Part shown: positions 10,117-21,734 of the stretch, piece after piece
How positions within the stretch are numbered: position 1 is the stretch's first letter
Layout: the number at the start of each line of letters is the position of its first letter
NCBI RefSeq assembly: GCF_002776525.5
Contig: NC_045443.1
Span: 53,588,991-53,652,990, forward strand
Length of the DNA stretch: 64,000 bases
Direction of reading: 5' to 3'
From: Piliocolobus tephrosceles
Lineage: Eukaryota > Chordata > Mammalia > Primates > Cercopithecidae
Translations under genes and position numbers: made by a program
Notes under the pieces: generated by a model
What the model was told of the DNA's origin: nothing
Databases searched by the model: none
What the model saw: only the letters and a program-made list of their open reading frames with translations

Positions 10117-10376
10117 GAGACAGAGTCTTGTTCTGTCGCACCCAGGCTGGAGTGCAGTGGCACGATCTTGGGTTCAAGCGATTCTCCTGCCTCAGCTTCC
10201 TCAGTAGCTGGGATTACAGGCGCCTGCCACCACACCTGCCTACTTTTTGTATTTTTAGTAGAGACGGGGTTTCACCATGTTAGTCAGGCTGGTCTTGAAC
10301 TCCTGACCTCAGGTGATCTGCCTGCCTCGGCCTCCCAAAGTGCTGGGATTACAGACGTGAGCCACTGCACCTGGCC
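10117..10376 (-). mobile_element. Alu (antisense), internal deletion
   Basis: cacgatcttg joins directly to ggttcaagcgattc, dropping about 30 bp of the right arm. Confidence 0.9.
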
Positions 10377-10589
10377 CCATATTTTAATTTTTATTTTACT
10401 TAATTTTTTTCCTCAACACTAGAAGAGCAGGGAGGGTGTTTTTAAACTACAGCATTATTATGTTGCTCTTTGTCTTGTCAAGTAGGGCTTACTGTGTTTC
10501 TCTGTTGTGGAAAGTGTTATAGATGCATTTGCTTATGTAATTTGTGTATTTTCCATACCCAGTTAAATTTTATTTATTTGTTTATTTAC

Positions 10590-10868
10590 TTATTTTGAGA
10601 CAGAGTCTTACCTTGTCACCCAGGCTGGAGTGCAGTGGCACAATCCTGGCTTCCTGCAACCTCCGTCTCCTGAGTTCAAGCGATTCTCCTGCCTCAACCT
10701 CCTGGGACTACAGGTGCGCGCCACCATGCCCAGCTAAATTTTGTAATTTTAGTAGAGACGGGGTTTTGCCATGTTGGTCAGGCTGGTTTCGAACTCCTGG
10801 CCTCAAGTGATCTGCCAGCCTCAGGTTCCCAAAGTGCTGGGATTATAGGTGTGAGCCACTGTCTGGCC
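10590..10868 (-). mobile_element. Alu (antisense)
   Basis: Nearly complete; ends gagccactgtctggcc. Confidence 0.9.
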
Positions 10869-10887
10869 TATTTATTTATTCATTTAT

Positions 10888-10999
10888 TTTGAGACAGGGT
10901 ATCACTCTGTAGCTTGGGCTGGAGGGCAGTGCCATGATCTCGGCTTACTACAACCTCCACCTACTGGGCTTAAGTGAGCCTCCCACCTCAGCCAACTTT
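10888..10999 (-). mobile_element. Alu fragment (antisense)
   Basis: Right-arm piece ending at cccacctcagcc; truncated where the next element's target site begins. Confidence 0.75.
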
Positions 11000-11013
11000 T
11001 ATATATAACTTTT

Positions 11014-11309
11014 TCGTTGTTTGTTTTCGAGACAGTCTCGCTCTGTCGCCCAGGCTGGAGTGCAGTGGGGTGATCTCGGCTCACTGCAACCTCCGCCTCC
11101 TGGGTTCAAGCGATTCTTCTGCCTCAGCCTCCTGAGTAGCTGGGATTACAGAGGCCCACTACCACACCTGGCTAATTTTTTATATTTTTGGTAGAGACGG
11201 GGTTTCACCATATTGGCCAGGCTGTTCTCAAACTCCTGACCTCAAGTGACCTGCCCACCTCAGCCTCCCAAAGTGCTGGGATTACAGGCGTGAGCCACCA
11301 CGCCCTACC
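11014..11309 (-). mobile_element. Alu (antisense)
   Basis: TSD TATATATAACTTTT at 11000-11013; the matching TATATATAACTTTT is at 11310-11323. Confidence 0.92.
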
Positions 11310-11381
11310 TATATATAACTTTTATATAAAAGTTACTGTTTCTTACTGAAACTAATAAAAGTTATTCTAAAAATTTAACTT

Positions 11382-11695
11382 TGACTGGGCTCACTGCTCA
11401 TGCGTGTAATCCCAGCTTTTTGGGAGGCAGAAGCTGGCAGATGGCTTGAGGTCAGGAGTTCGAGACCAGCCTAGCCAACATGGTGAAACCCTGTAAATAC
11501 TGAAAATACAAAAATTAGCCGGGTATGGTGGTGCATGCCTATAGTCCCAGCTACTCAGAAGGCTGAGGAAAGAGGATCGCTTGAACCCAGGAGGTGGAGG
11601 TTGCAGTGAGCCAAGATTGTGCCACCGCACTGCAGCCTGGGCAACAAAGTGAGACTCCATCTCAAAAATAAATAAATAAATAAAATAAAATAAAA
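11382..11695 (+). mobile_element. Alu (sense)
   Basis: Starts ttgactgggctcactgctca; its tail is an AAAT/AAAAT repeat (11667-11695). Confidence 0.88.
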
Positions 11696-12676
11696 AACAT
11701 GAAAAGTAGGATTGTTTTATTTTGAAATATATACTTCACTTATCCGGAAAGATGTTTACTGAGGAGCCCATGACAGTCATAATTTTCTTACTCTTTATTG
11801 GGGGGTGGTAAATACAGGAATGCAGTCAACAAGTGTGTAATGCCTAATAAAGGCAGACTTTTTTTCTCAGGAAGTAGTGTTAACTTTTTTTCCTTTCTTT
11901 GGAATTAAAATAGTTACTGAAGGGGAAAAATGTGGATTTCAAAGAGAGATTCTGCAAGATAATTTTGTGGATTTTTTTTAAACATCAGTTTTAATGCCCT
12001 TCAATAACTTGGTTCATTAAAAAAAAAAAAAGGCTGAAGTAAAAAGAGACAGGGTCTCAACACTGTTTCTTCAATGTTTGAAGAAGTTGCCTAAGTAGAG
12101 AGATTTGAGTATAGGTGAGATTGAAAGAGGAAATGTTTGGGACTAAAGGAATTCCAAACTTGTAAAGGGCCTAACCACGCCTTTCTTGACATCATCTCCC
12201 TGGCATGTGTTATTATAATTTAACTCCTCATAGGATCAACAACCATTTCCTTTGGAAAAAAAGAAAAGGGACTGTGTTTAAGTTAGGATAATTTGCCTTC
12301 CCCAACGTACTTTTCATACATTTCTATTTCTTCTCAATGTTAATATATTGAAGACTGATGGGGAGTAGGAGGTGATGAAAGTAAGGCTGACTGGTGGGTA
12401 CTGCCAGATCCTCACTCTTTGAGAAGCTTGTTACCTGCAATTGTCAAGAGTGTTTACTCAGGAGAGAGAAGTGACAAACAGTACTGTAATCACTTAGTAC
12501 TTCTAACAGGATAGAGAATTTTCTCTGTGTATGTTTACTACTTTTCCTTTTAGTTTCCATCAAATCAAATGTAATAGGACTAAGAATTAAGAACTTGTCG
12601 GTCTACCACCTCTTGACTGGGGCAGCTGTTCTGTTATCAGTGATAAGCTAACTCAGATGGTTAAAGTTTAGTGGTA
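11696..12676. other. Intron 1 sequence without recognised elements
   Basis: About 1 kb of single-copy-looking sequence; contains an A13 run near 12020. No exon supported. Confidence 0.45.
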
Positions 12677-12980
12677 GGCCGGGCGCGGTGGCTCACACCT
12701 GTAATCCCGGCACTTTGGGAGGCCAAAGTGGGTGGATCACCTGAGGTCAGGAGTTTGAGACCAGCCTGACCAACATGGTGAAACCCCGTCTCTACTAAAA
12801 ATACAAAAAAAAAAAAAATTAGCCAAGCGTGGTGGCGGGCACCTGTAGTCCCAGCTACTCCGGAGGCTGAGGCAGGAGAATCGCTTGAACCTGGGAGGTA
12901 GAAGTTGCAGTGAGTGGAGATTGCACCATTGCACTCCAGCCTAGGCGACAGAGCGAGACTCCGTCTCAAAAAAATAAATA
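12677..12980 (+). mobile_element. Alu (sense), first of a nested trio
   Basis: Begins ggccgggcgcggtggctcac. The target AAGTTTAGTGGT (12664) recurs as AATTTTAGTGGT after the whole cluster (about 13719). Confidence 0.9.
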
Positions 12981-13094
12981 GGCTGGGTGCGGTGGCTCAC
13001 GCCTGTAATCCCAGCTCTTTGGAAGACCAAGGTGGGTGGATCACAAGGTCAAGAGATCGAGACCATCCTGGCCAACATGGTGAAACCCCGTCTT

Positions 13095-13514
13095 GGCCGG
13101 GTGCGGTGGCTCACGCCTGTAATCCCAGCACTTTGGGAGGCTGAGGCGGGTGGATCACGAGGTCAGGAGATCAAGACCATCCTGGGTAACACGGTGAAAC
13201 CCTGTCTCTGCTAAAAATACAAAAAATTAGCCAGGCGTGGTGGCAGGCACCTGTAGTCCCAGCTACTCGGTAGGCTGAGGCAGGAGAATGGCGTGAACCT
13301 GGGAGGCGGAGCTTGCAGTGAACCGAGATCATGCCACTGCACTCCAGCCTGGGCGACAGAGTGAGACTCCATCTCAAAAAAAAAAAAAAAAAANNNNNNN
13401 NNNNNNNNNNNNNNNNNNNNNNNNNNNNNNNNNNNNNNNNNNNNNNNNNNNNNNNNNNNNNNNNNNNNNNNNNNNNNNNNNNNNNNNNNNNNNAAAAAAA
13501 AAAAAAAAAAAAAA
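13095..13514 (+). mobile_element. Inner Alu (sense) containing the assembly gap
   Basis: A complete Alu body ends in A's at 13376-13393, then N's, then more A's to 13514. Its TSD is GAAACCCCGTCT (13082-13093) and GAAACCCCATCT (13515-13526). Confidence 0.88.
13394..13493. other. Assembly gap, exactly 100 N
   Basis: A 100-N placeholder of the kind used for gaps of unknown size, with A-runs on both sides. Confidence 0.98.
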
Positions 13515-13744
13515 GAAACCCCATCTCTACTAAAATACAAAAAAATTAGCCGGGCATGGTGGCAGGCACCTGTAATCCCAGCTACTTGGGAGGCTGAGGC
13601 AGGAGAATTGCTTAACCTGGGAGGCCGAGGTTGCAGTGAGCCGAGATCGCGCCATTGCACTCCAGCCTGGGCAAAAAGAGCAAAACTCCGTCTGAAAAAA
13701 TAAATAAATAAATAAATAAATTTTAGTGGTGATGTCTTTCCATT

Positions 13745-14420
13745 GACCCCTCCTTTCCATTTTTAGCACTACTACTCTAATTTATGCCCTCATTATTGAC
13801 TACCTTTACTACTGCAATAAACATCCAGCATGATCATCTTGCCTCCTATTTTTCAACTTCCCTATTCCTTGCCCCCAAGTAATTTTATACCTGTTGCCAG
13901 CACAATCTTCCTACAATCCAGCGGTCTAGCACTATTTTCTGTATAAAAAACTTCAGGTCGGGAGTGATGGCTTATTCGTGTAATCCCAGCACTTTGGGAG
14001 GCCGAGGCGGGTGGATCACCTGAGGTCAGGAGTTTGAGACCATCCTGGACAGCATGGTGAAACCCCATCTCTACTAAATATACAAAAATTAGCCAGGCAT
14101 GGTGGGAGGCACCAGTAATCGCAGCTACTTGGGAGACTGAGGCAGGAGAATTGCTGGAACCCGGGAGGCCAAGGTTGTAGTGAGCCGAGATTGCGCCATT
14201 ACACTTCAGCCCAGGGCCCACAACAGCGAGACTCCATCTCAAAAAAAAAACTTTAATGGCCGTATATTACCTGCTGAATAAAGTGTAAATTTCTAGCCCA
14301 ACACCCACTATCTATCTGGCCTTTCCTTATCTTCCTCATCTCCCCCATCTCCCCCCTGCACCACGCCACCTTGATTCTGTTACATTTGCTCTACTAGCCA
14401 GTTACTTTAATGCAGTTTTC
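13745..14420 (+). mobile_element. L2 relic (sense), split by an Alu
   Basis: Phrases such as ctactgcaataaacatccag and tatctggcctttccttatct fit the L2 3' region. Strongly decayed. Confidence 0.6.
13956..14250 (+). mobile_element. Alu (sense) in L2
   Basis: Diverged copy starting aggtcgggagtgatggctta, ending in an A-tail. Confidence 0.88.
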
Positions 14421-14569
14421 TGGATATACCCTTTGGTTGCTGGTTTACATTTCTTATTCCATAGAAGAATATGCAGTATGCAGTATAACAAAAAAATACA
14501 GAACAGAAACAGAACAAGGGAAAATATCAATTAGAATAAGAAGTCAGTTGGAATTAAAAGGCAAGTATA

Positions 14570-14904
14570 GCCAGGCACAGTGGCTCATGCCTGTAATTCC
14601 AGCACTTTGGGAGGCCAAAGTGGGAGGATCACTTGAGCCTAGGAGTTCTAGACCGGCCCGGGCAACATGGCAAAACTCTGTCTCTACAAAAGATACAAAA
14701 CTTAGCTAGGTATGATGATGTGTGCCTGTTGTTCCAGCTGCTCAGGAGCCTGAGGCGGGAGGATCACCTGAGCTGGTGGAGGTCGAGGCTACAGTGAGCC
14801 GTGATCATGAGGTTGAGGCTACAGTGAGCTGTGATCATGCCACTGCATTGCAGCCTGGGCAACTGAGTGAGACCGTGTCTCAAAAAAAAAAGAAAAAAAA
14901 AAAG
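14570..14904 (+). mobile_element. Alu (sense) with internal 30-bp duplication
   Basis: The right arm carries GAGGTCGAGGCTACAGTGAG…GATCAT twice (14779-14808 and 14809-14838). Confidence 0.88.
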
Positions 14905-15338
14905 TCGAGTGTACAAATCATAAAATTATAATGCTGGAAGATGAGGAGTGAAGCATCGTCTTTGAATTTGTCAGTGTAAAGGTGGTTGATGACTTTGACA
15001 AGCAATTTCCAGAGGCATGGGGAGCAAAAGCAAGATTGGAATAGGCTGATGAGTGAAAAAAAGTAAGGAAGTATAGATGATATATACACACTAATCTTTT
15101 AAGAACTTTGATTAAGATGTAGAGCAGAACCCAAATAGAAAGTAGGTAAAACATCTGAATCGATGTTTATCCACAGGCTCTATGGAAAGATGCTTAACAC
15201 CACTAGCCATCAAGGATATATAAAATAAAGCCACGCTGAGATACCACTTCACACCCACTAGGCTGTTTATAATGAAAAAGACAATAATCAGTAATCAAAA
15301 AGATAATCAAAAGGACAAATAACTCCTTGGCACCATGA

Positions 15339-15566
15339 TGCCCAGGAGTTTGAGACCAGCCTGGGCAACATGGTGAAACCCCATCTCTACAAAAATACAA
15401 AAATTAGCTGGGTGTCATGGTATACACCTGCAGTCCTAGCTATTAATACTTGGGAGACTGAGGCGGGAGGATTGCTTGAGCCCAAGAGGTCAAGGCTGCT
15501 GTTCATTGCACCACTGTCTTCATTCTGGGTGACAGAGCAAGACTCTATATCAAAAAAGAAAGAAAG
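15339..15566 (+). mobile_element. Alu (sense), 5'-truncated
   Basis: Begins inside the left arm (cccaggagtttgagaccagc) and ends in an (AAAG) tail, inside L1. Confidence 0.8.
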
Positions 15567-15892
15567 AGACATAATATATGTGGAGTAATTGGAACATTTA
15601 TACACTTCTGGTGGGAATGTAAAATGGTACAGCTGCTTTGGAAAACATCTTGGCAAGTTCTCAAGAGGTTAAGCAAAGACCCAGGAATTCCACTCCTAGA
15701 TATATGCCCAAGAGAAATGGAAATATATGTTCACACAAAGACCTGTACATAAATGTTCATAGGAGCATTATTCATAATAGTTCAAAGTGGAAACAACCCA
15801 AATGTCCATCAACTGATGAATGGATAAATAAAGTACATGGTGTGCCCATACAATGAAATATTATTCAACAATAATAAGGAATGGGGTACTAG

Positions 15893-16194
15893 GCTGAGTG
15901 TGGTTTCTCATGCCTATAATCCCAGCACTTTGGGAGCCCGTGGCAGGTGGATTACTTGAGCCCAGGAGCTCTAGACCAGCCTGGGCAACATGGCAAAAGC
16001 AAAATCCCATCACTACAAAAAGTACAAAAATTAGCCAGGCATGCTGGTGTGCAACACACCTGTAGCCCCAGCTACTCAGAAGGCTGAGGTGGGAGGATTG
16101 CTTGAGGCTGGGAGGTGGAGGCTGCAGTGGATCACACCACTGTACTCCAGCTTGTGCAACAGAGCAAGACTCTGTCTCAAAAAAACAAAAACAG
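15893..16194 (+). mobile_element. Alu (sense) in L1
   Basis: Begins aggctgagtgtggtttctca; its A-tail is the target of the next Alu. Confidence 0.9.
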
Positions 16195-16548
16195 GGCCGG
16201 GCGCGGTGGCTCAAGCCTGTAATCCCAGCACTTTGGGAGGCCTAGACGGGCGGATCACGAGGTCAGGAGATCGAGACCATCCTGGCGAACACGGTGAAAC
16301 CCCGTCTCTACCAAAAAAAATACAAAAAACTAGCCGGGCGAGGTGGCGGGCGCCTGTAGTCCCAGCTACTCGGGAGGCTGAGGCAGGAGAATGGCGTAAA
16401 GCCGGGAGGCGGAGCTTGCAGTGAGCTGAGATCCGGCCACTGCACTCCAGCCTGGGCGACAGAGCGAGACTCCGTCTCAAAAAAAATAAACAAAAAAACC
16501 CAAAAACAAACAAACAAAAAAAAACACAACAATAAAAAACAAAAATCC
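16195..16548 (+). mobile_element. Young AluY, Old World monkey type (sense), long A-rich tail
   Basis: Near-consensus with ggctcaagcctg, cgggcgaggtggcggg and gagatccggccac. The A-rich tail of about 60 nt is broken by C's. Confidence 0.88.
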
Positions 16549-16853
16549 CTAGGGGGAAAAAAAGGAATGGAATACTGATACATGCTAAATGTGGATGAAC
16601 CTTAAAAACATTATGCTCATAAAAGAAGCCAGTCATAAGAGACTACATGTTGTATGATTCCATTTATGGGGAATGCCCAGAATACAGAAATCTATAGAGA
16701 CAGAAAGTCGATTAGTGGTTGCCTAGGGCTTAGTGGGGAAATAGGGAGTGACTGGTAATGGGTATTGTGTTTCTTTTTGGGGTAATGAAATGTTTTAAAA
16801 TTCTGGTTATGGTTGCACAACTCTGTGATCTAAGTACCATTGAATTTATGCTT

Positions 16854-17141
16854 TATTTATTTAGAGACAGGGTCTCACTCTGTTGCCCAGGCTGGAGTGC
16901 AGGGGCACAATCATAGCTTACTAAAGCCTCAAACTCCTGAGCTCAAGGGATCCTCCTGCCACAGCCTCCCAAGTACCTGGGATTACAGTGCCACATGCCC
17001 AGCTAATAAAAAAATTTTTTTATAGAGACGGGCTTTTGCTATGTTGCCCAGGCTTGTCTCAAACTGATGGGCTCAAGTGATCCTCCTGCCTTGGCCTCCC
17101 AAAGTGCTGGGATTACAGGCGTGAGTCACTGTGCCTAGTCC
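16854..17141 (-). mobile_element. Alu (antisense) in L1
   Basis: TSD TGAATTTAT on both sides (16840-16848 and 17142-17150). Confidence 0.9.
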
Positions 17142-17287
17142 TGAATTTATACTTAAATGGACGACATGTATGGTATGTGAATTATAACTCAGTAGAGTTG
17201 TTATTTTTAAAAAAGATAGGGAGCAGAGAAATGAGATAAAAGCTGGATGAGGATAGCGGTGCTGTCAAGAGAGAATTTTCTTTTTCC

Positions 17288-17586
17288 TTTTTTTTTTTTT
17301 TTTTTGAGACAGGGTCAGGCTCTGTTGCCCAGGCTGGAGCACAGTGGTACAATCATGGTTCACTGTAGCCTCAACCTCCTGGGCTCGACTGATTCTCCTA
17401 CCTTGGTCTCCCGAGTAGCTGGGATTACCGGCTCACGCCATCACACTTGGCTAATTTTTAAATTTTTTGTACAGATGGGGTCCCACTATATTGCCCTGGC
17501 TGGTCTCAAACTCCTGGGCTCAAGTTATTCTCCCATCTCAGCCTCCTAAAGTGCTGGGATTTCAAGCATGAGATACTGCACCTGGC
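17288..17586 (-). mobile_element. Alu (antisense), older
   Basis: Diverged body; flanks GAGAATTTTCTT and GAGATAATTTTCTT suggest the TSD. Confidence 0.88.
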
Positions 17587-17804
17587 TGAGATAATTTTCT
17601 TAAAGATGGGAGATGTAGGAGCCAAATATAAAGAGAATTGTGACCAATTACTTGGTACTTATTTTCAAAATATGCATATTAACATCCCACCAACTCTGAT
17701 CTTTTTGTTTTTCTTGTGCCTTATGCATTCAGCCTCTGATCGTTTTTGTTGTTGTTGCTTAATTCTGGAATTGCCTTTTGTTTCATTTGTTTACTTCACT
17801 CATA

Positions 17805-18240
17805 TTACTTAAATTTATTGAACTGCTGCAGCATGCTAGGCCCTGGGGGTAAGGCATGACAGTGGCCCTTTAAGAACTCACAGTCAAAACTCTCTTTAAA
17901 AATCCTACCCATCCCTTTAAGTTCAGTTGAAATATTACCTCTTATATAAAGCTTCTGCTAATCCCTCCATTTCCCAGCCCCAGAGGGGACTGTTTTTCCC
18001 AAAGGGGACTTTTTTCTGAAACTCCATCATGTTTTATACTTCTTAAATCGTGTTTATATGATTTTGCATTGTACTGGAATCATTTAGATAATTCTCTTAT
18101 CTTCATTGCTAGAGTGTAAGCTCTTTAAGGGTAGAGACAGTGTTATTCAGTTTATTATCTCCCCAAATACCTAATGTAGCATCTTAGGCCTAACTAGTAG
18201 ATACTCAAAAAATATATCCTAATAAATGTGATTAAGCTAT
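17805..18240 (+). mobile_element. L2/MIR-like relic (sense)
   Basis: gctgcagcatgctaggccct and, later, agagtgtaagctctttaagg with tagatactcaaaaaat are the classic 3' end of L2. Confidence 0.7.
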
Positions 18241-18480
18241 CACATTTAGTGCCTATGGTAGGCACGAAATCAAGCTTAAGCAAAGGAAGGAAGCATTGTG
18301 TTCTATACAAACCCTGAAATATGGAGTTAGATAGATCTGAATTTATTTTTTAAGTAATTATTTATTGATTGATCTGAATTTAAATGTGGCTTTGTCACGT
18401 ATTAGCTGTGTGACCAGTGCCAGGTCTTAGGTCTTAGGCTTTCTGACCTTGAATTTTTCATCTTAAAGTACTGATATATT

Positions 18481-18783
18481 GGCTGGGCACAGTGGCTCAT
18501 GCCTGTAATCCCAGCACTTTGGGAGGTGGAGGCGGGCAGATCACGAGGTCAGGAGTTCAAGACCGGCCTGGCCAACATAATGAAACCCTGTCTGTACTAA
18601 AAATACAAAAAAATTAGCCAGGCATGGTGGTGGGTGCCTGTAACCCCAGCTACTTGGGAGGCTGAGGCAAGGAGAATCGCTTGAACCTGGGAGGCGGAGG
18701 TTGCAGTGAGCCAAGATCCGCCACTGCACTCCAGCCCAGGTGACAATGTGAGACTCCATCTCAAAAAAAAAAAAAAAAAAAAA
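18481..18783 (+). mobile_element. Alu (sense)
   Basis: TSD AAAGTACTGATATATT on the left, AAAGTGCTGATATATT on the right. Confidence 0.92.
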
Positions 18784-18888
18784 GTGCTGATATATTTTAT
18801 CGAATTGTTTTGAGGATTGGTAATGTTTATAATCACATATCAGCCTGTATATTGGCTGTTATTTCTTTTATTTTAAGAAAACATTGTG

Positions 18889-19176
18889 GGTCGGATGTGG
18901 TGGCTCACACCTGTAATCCCAGCACTTTGGGAGGCTGAGGTGGGCAGATCACCTGAGGTCAGGAGTTCGAGACCAGCCTGGCCAACCTGGTGAAACCTTG
19001 TCTCTATTAAAAAAATATAAAATTAGCTGGGCATGATGTTGCATGCTTGTAATCCCAGCTAACTGGGAGGCTGAGCCAGGAGAATCACTTGAACCCAGGA
19101 GGTAGAGGTTGCAGCGAGCCAAGATCATGCCATCGTACTCCAGCCTGGGCTACAAGAGTGAAACTCTGTCTAAAAA
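18889..19176 (+). mobile_element. Alu (sense)
   Basis: Begins gggtcggatgtggtggctca; short A-tail. Confidence 0.9.
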
Positions 19177-19212
19177 TTGTGAACCTATGGAGTATAAAAG
19201 AGAAAAAAACAT

Positions 19213-19527
19213 TGGTCAGGCGCGGTGGTTCATGCCTGTAATTCCAGCACTTTGGGAGGCTGAGGTGGGCAGATCACCGGAGGTCAGGAGTTTGAAACCA
19301 GCCTGACCAACATGGTGAAACCCTATCTCTACTAAAAATACAAAATTAGCCAGGCATGGTGGCACATGCCTGTAATCCTAGATACTAGAGAGGTTGAGGC
19401 AGGAGAATCGCTTGAACCCTGGAGGTGGAGGTTGCAGTAAACAAAGATTGTGCCATTGCACTCCAGCCTGAGCAACAAGAGCAAAACTCTGTCTCAAAAA
19501 AAAAAAAAAGAAAAAGAAAAAAATTAA
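19213..19527 (+). mobile_element. Alu (sense)
   Basis: Begins ggtcaggcgcggtggttcat; A-rich tail with G interruptions. Confidence 0.9.
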
Positions 19528-19896
19528 ATTAAAGCACCTTTTCTTCTTCTTCTAGCCACTGTTTCATTTCTCTTCTTTCCTTAACAGTAAAACATCTTGA
19601 AAGAGCTATCTATTCAAGAATCATATATACTTGCTGTCTCCAATTTATTTCCTTTCATTCTTTTTTCTTTTATTATCTTGAATATATTGTCTGATAATAC
19701 AGAAGTTTACATGTAGTTATAAAGTGTAATAATAGGAGAACACCTGTAAGAGGTACTCTCAAGTACTAGACTAGATTCATTGCCTATAAATTACGTACAC
19801 ATGAATTTCTCCATCTCATCCTCTGCACCTCTTCTAGAGGTAACCACTGTCCTAAATTCTGTATTTATCATTATCTTGCTTTTTATTTTATTATTT

Positions 19897-20186
19897 TTTT
19901 GAGACTAGGCCTCACTTTGTCACTTGGGCTGGAGTGCAGTGGCTCAATCATGGCTCGCTCACTGCAGCCTCGACCTCCCTGGCTCAAGCAATCCTCCCAC
20001 CTCAGCTTCCTGAGTAGCTAGGAATACAGATGTGCATCACCATGCCCAGCTAATTTTTAAATTTTTTGTGGAGATAGGGTCTCGCTATGTTGCCCAGGCT
20101 GGTCTCGAGCTCCTGACCTGAAGTGATCCTCCTGCCTTGGCCTCCCAAAGTGCTGGGATTATAGTTGTGAGCCATGGCACCCAGCC
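19897..20186 (-). mobile_element. Alu (antisense)
   Basis: Complete; its end (ccagcc) is part of the target of the next Alu. Confidence 0.9.
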
Positions 20187-20198
20187 CTGTTACTTTTT

Positions 20199-20490
20199 TT
20201 TTTTTTTTTGAGACGGGGTCTTACTCTGTCACCCAGGCTGGAGTGCAGTGGCATGATCTCAACTCACTGCATCTTCCACCTCCCAGCTTCAGGCGATTCT
20301 CGTGTCTCAGCCTTCTGAGTAGCTGGGACTACGGGCGCATGCCACCACAACTGACTTATACTTGTGTTTTCAGTAGAGACAGGGTTTCACCATGTTGGCC
20401 AGGTTGGTCTTGAACTCCTGACTTCAAGTGATTTGGCCACCTTGGCCTCCCAAAGTGCTGGGATTACAGGTATGAGCCACTGCGCCCGGC
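20199..20490 (-). mobile_element. Alu (antisense), inserted at the edge of the previous Alu
   Basis: TSD AGCCCTGTTACTTTTT at 20183-20198 and 20491-20506, exact 16 bp. Confidence 0.93.
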
Positions 20491-20629
20491 AGCCCTGTTA
20501 CTTTTTGAAAACATAGTTTTAGTTTTCTGTGGAGGAAAGTTAAGCCAGTTTACTTCTATACTCCCATTTTGGACTGAAAGTCTTCCCCAAAAAACATAGT
20601 TTTAAAATCATATTTAATTTACCTGTTTG

Positions 20630-20872
20630 CATTGTTGTAAGTACTTTATATAACTATCTGTAATTATATCTATATAATATATAATTATATAACTATTTTT
20701 TTCTTATTTAATCCTTACAACTTCATTATTATTATTGCCATCTTATAGATGAGGAAAAGTGAGTTACAGAGAGTTTGAAAATCATACTGCTAGTGAATGG
20801 CCCAACTGGGATTTGAACCCAGGTAATCTAGTTCCAAATCTGTGCTTGTAACCACTGCTATAGTCTCTTATT
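20630..20872 (+). mobile_element. MIR copy
   Basis: tcttatagatgaggaaaagt, then gggatttgaacccaggtaat and a terminal accactgctatag are textbook MIR. Confidence 0.8.
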
Positions 20873-21426
20873 GCAGAACATAGTCTTCTGTTTGTTTTGT
20901 TTTTGTTTTTTTACTTTCAATGTTGTGTTTTCATGATTCATTCATGGTGCATGTAGATGTGTTTTATTTGTTGTTCCATGCTTTATAATATTTCATTTGT
21001 GAATATACTCTAATTTATCCATTCTCCTACCAATGGACTTTTAGATTGTTTCTAGATTTTGTTTGTTCGTTTATGCTATTTTTGAAATTGCTGTTCTGAA
21101 CATTCTTCTGTATGTAGTGTCCTTGTGCAAGAGTTTCTCTTGGGTTTCTACCTAAGAGTGGGATTGCTGAGCCATCAGGTATGTGAATATTCCACTTTGG
21201 GAGATAATGCTAAATTGATTTCCAAAGTATTGTGCCAAGTCTGTTCTCATCAACAATGTATAAAATTTGTCATAGATTTACATCCTTTCCATTTTTTGAT
21301 AATGTCAGACTTCTCTCATTCCCTCTTAAACCCAAACTAATTAGGCTTTTATTCCTACCACTCCACCAAAACTGCTCTTTTGAAAGTCTGCAACGACTCA
21401 TGTTATTACGTAAATGTTTGTTTGTT

Positions 21427-21719
21427 TATTATTTTTATGACGGAGTCTCGCTCTGTCGCCCAGGCTGGAGTGTAGTGGCACGATCTCGGCCCACTGTAAC
21501 CTCCGCCTCCCAGGTTCATGTCATTCTCCTGCCTCAGCCTCCCAAGTAGCTGGGACTACAGGTGCCCGCCACCACGCATGGCTAATTTTTTTTGTATTTT
21601 TAGTAGAGATGGGTTTTCACCATGTTAGCCAGGATGGTCTCGATCTCCTGACCTTGTGATCTGCCTGCCTCAGCCTCCTAAAGCGCTGGGATTACAGGCA
21701 TGAGCCACCGCGCCCGGCC
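21427..21719 (-). mobile_element. AluY-like (antisense)
   Basis: Near-consensus, ends accgcgcccggcc; a short TTTG tail instead of pure T. Confidence 0.9.
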
Positions 21720-21734
21720 CCAGAAAATGCTTAT

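Larger units (their letters stand above)
12981..13717 (+). mobile_element. Alu (sense) split by another Alu
   Basis: The first part (12981-13093) stops at gaaaccccgtct and resumes at 13515 with gaaaccccatctctactaaa, ending in an (AAAT)n tail. Confidence 0.88.
15085..17205 (+). mobile_element. Old L1 (sense), cut by four Alus
   Basis: ORF2 end and 3' UTR text runs through tggtgggaatgtaaaatggt, gtccatcaactgatgaatgg, gtggttgcctagggcttagt and gtatggtatgtgaattataa. Many stops; not coding. Confidence 0.85.
19680..21310 (-). mobile_element. Old L1 (antisense), interrupted
   Basis: L1ME-like antisense text: gaggtaaccactgtcctaaa (19850), tatttcatttgtgaatatac (20990) and gtgcaagagtttctcttggg (21126). 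Broken by two Alus and a MIR. Confidence 0.65.

Noticed and set aside
13171..13660. Long frames spanning the N gap
   Set aside because: The gap is read as unknown residues, and both sides are Alu sequence.
16211..16636. 141-codon minus-strand frame
   Set aside because: It is the translated complement of a sense Alu and its A-rich tail (phenylalanine runs, then Alu-typical SLALSPRLECSG). Dozens of similar frames in the window have the same origin.
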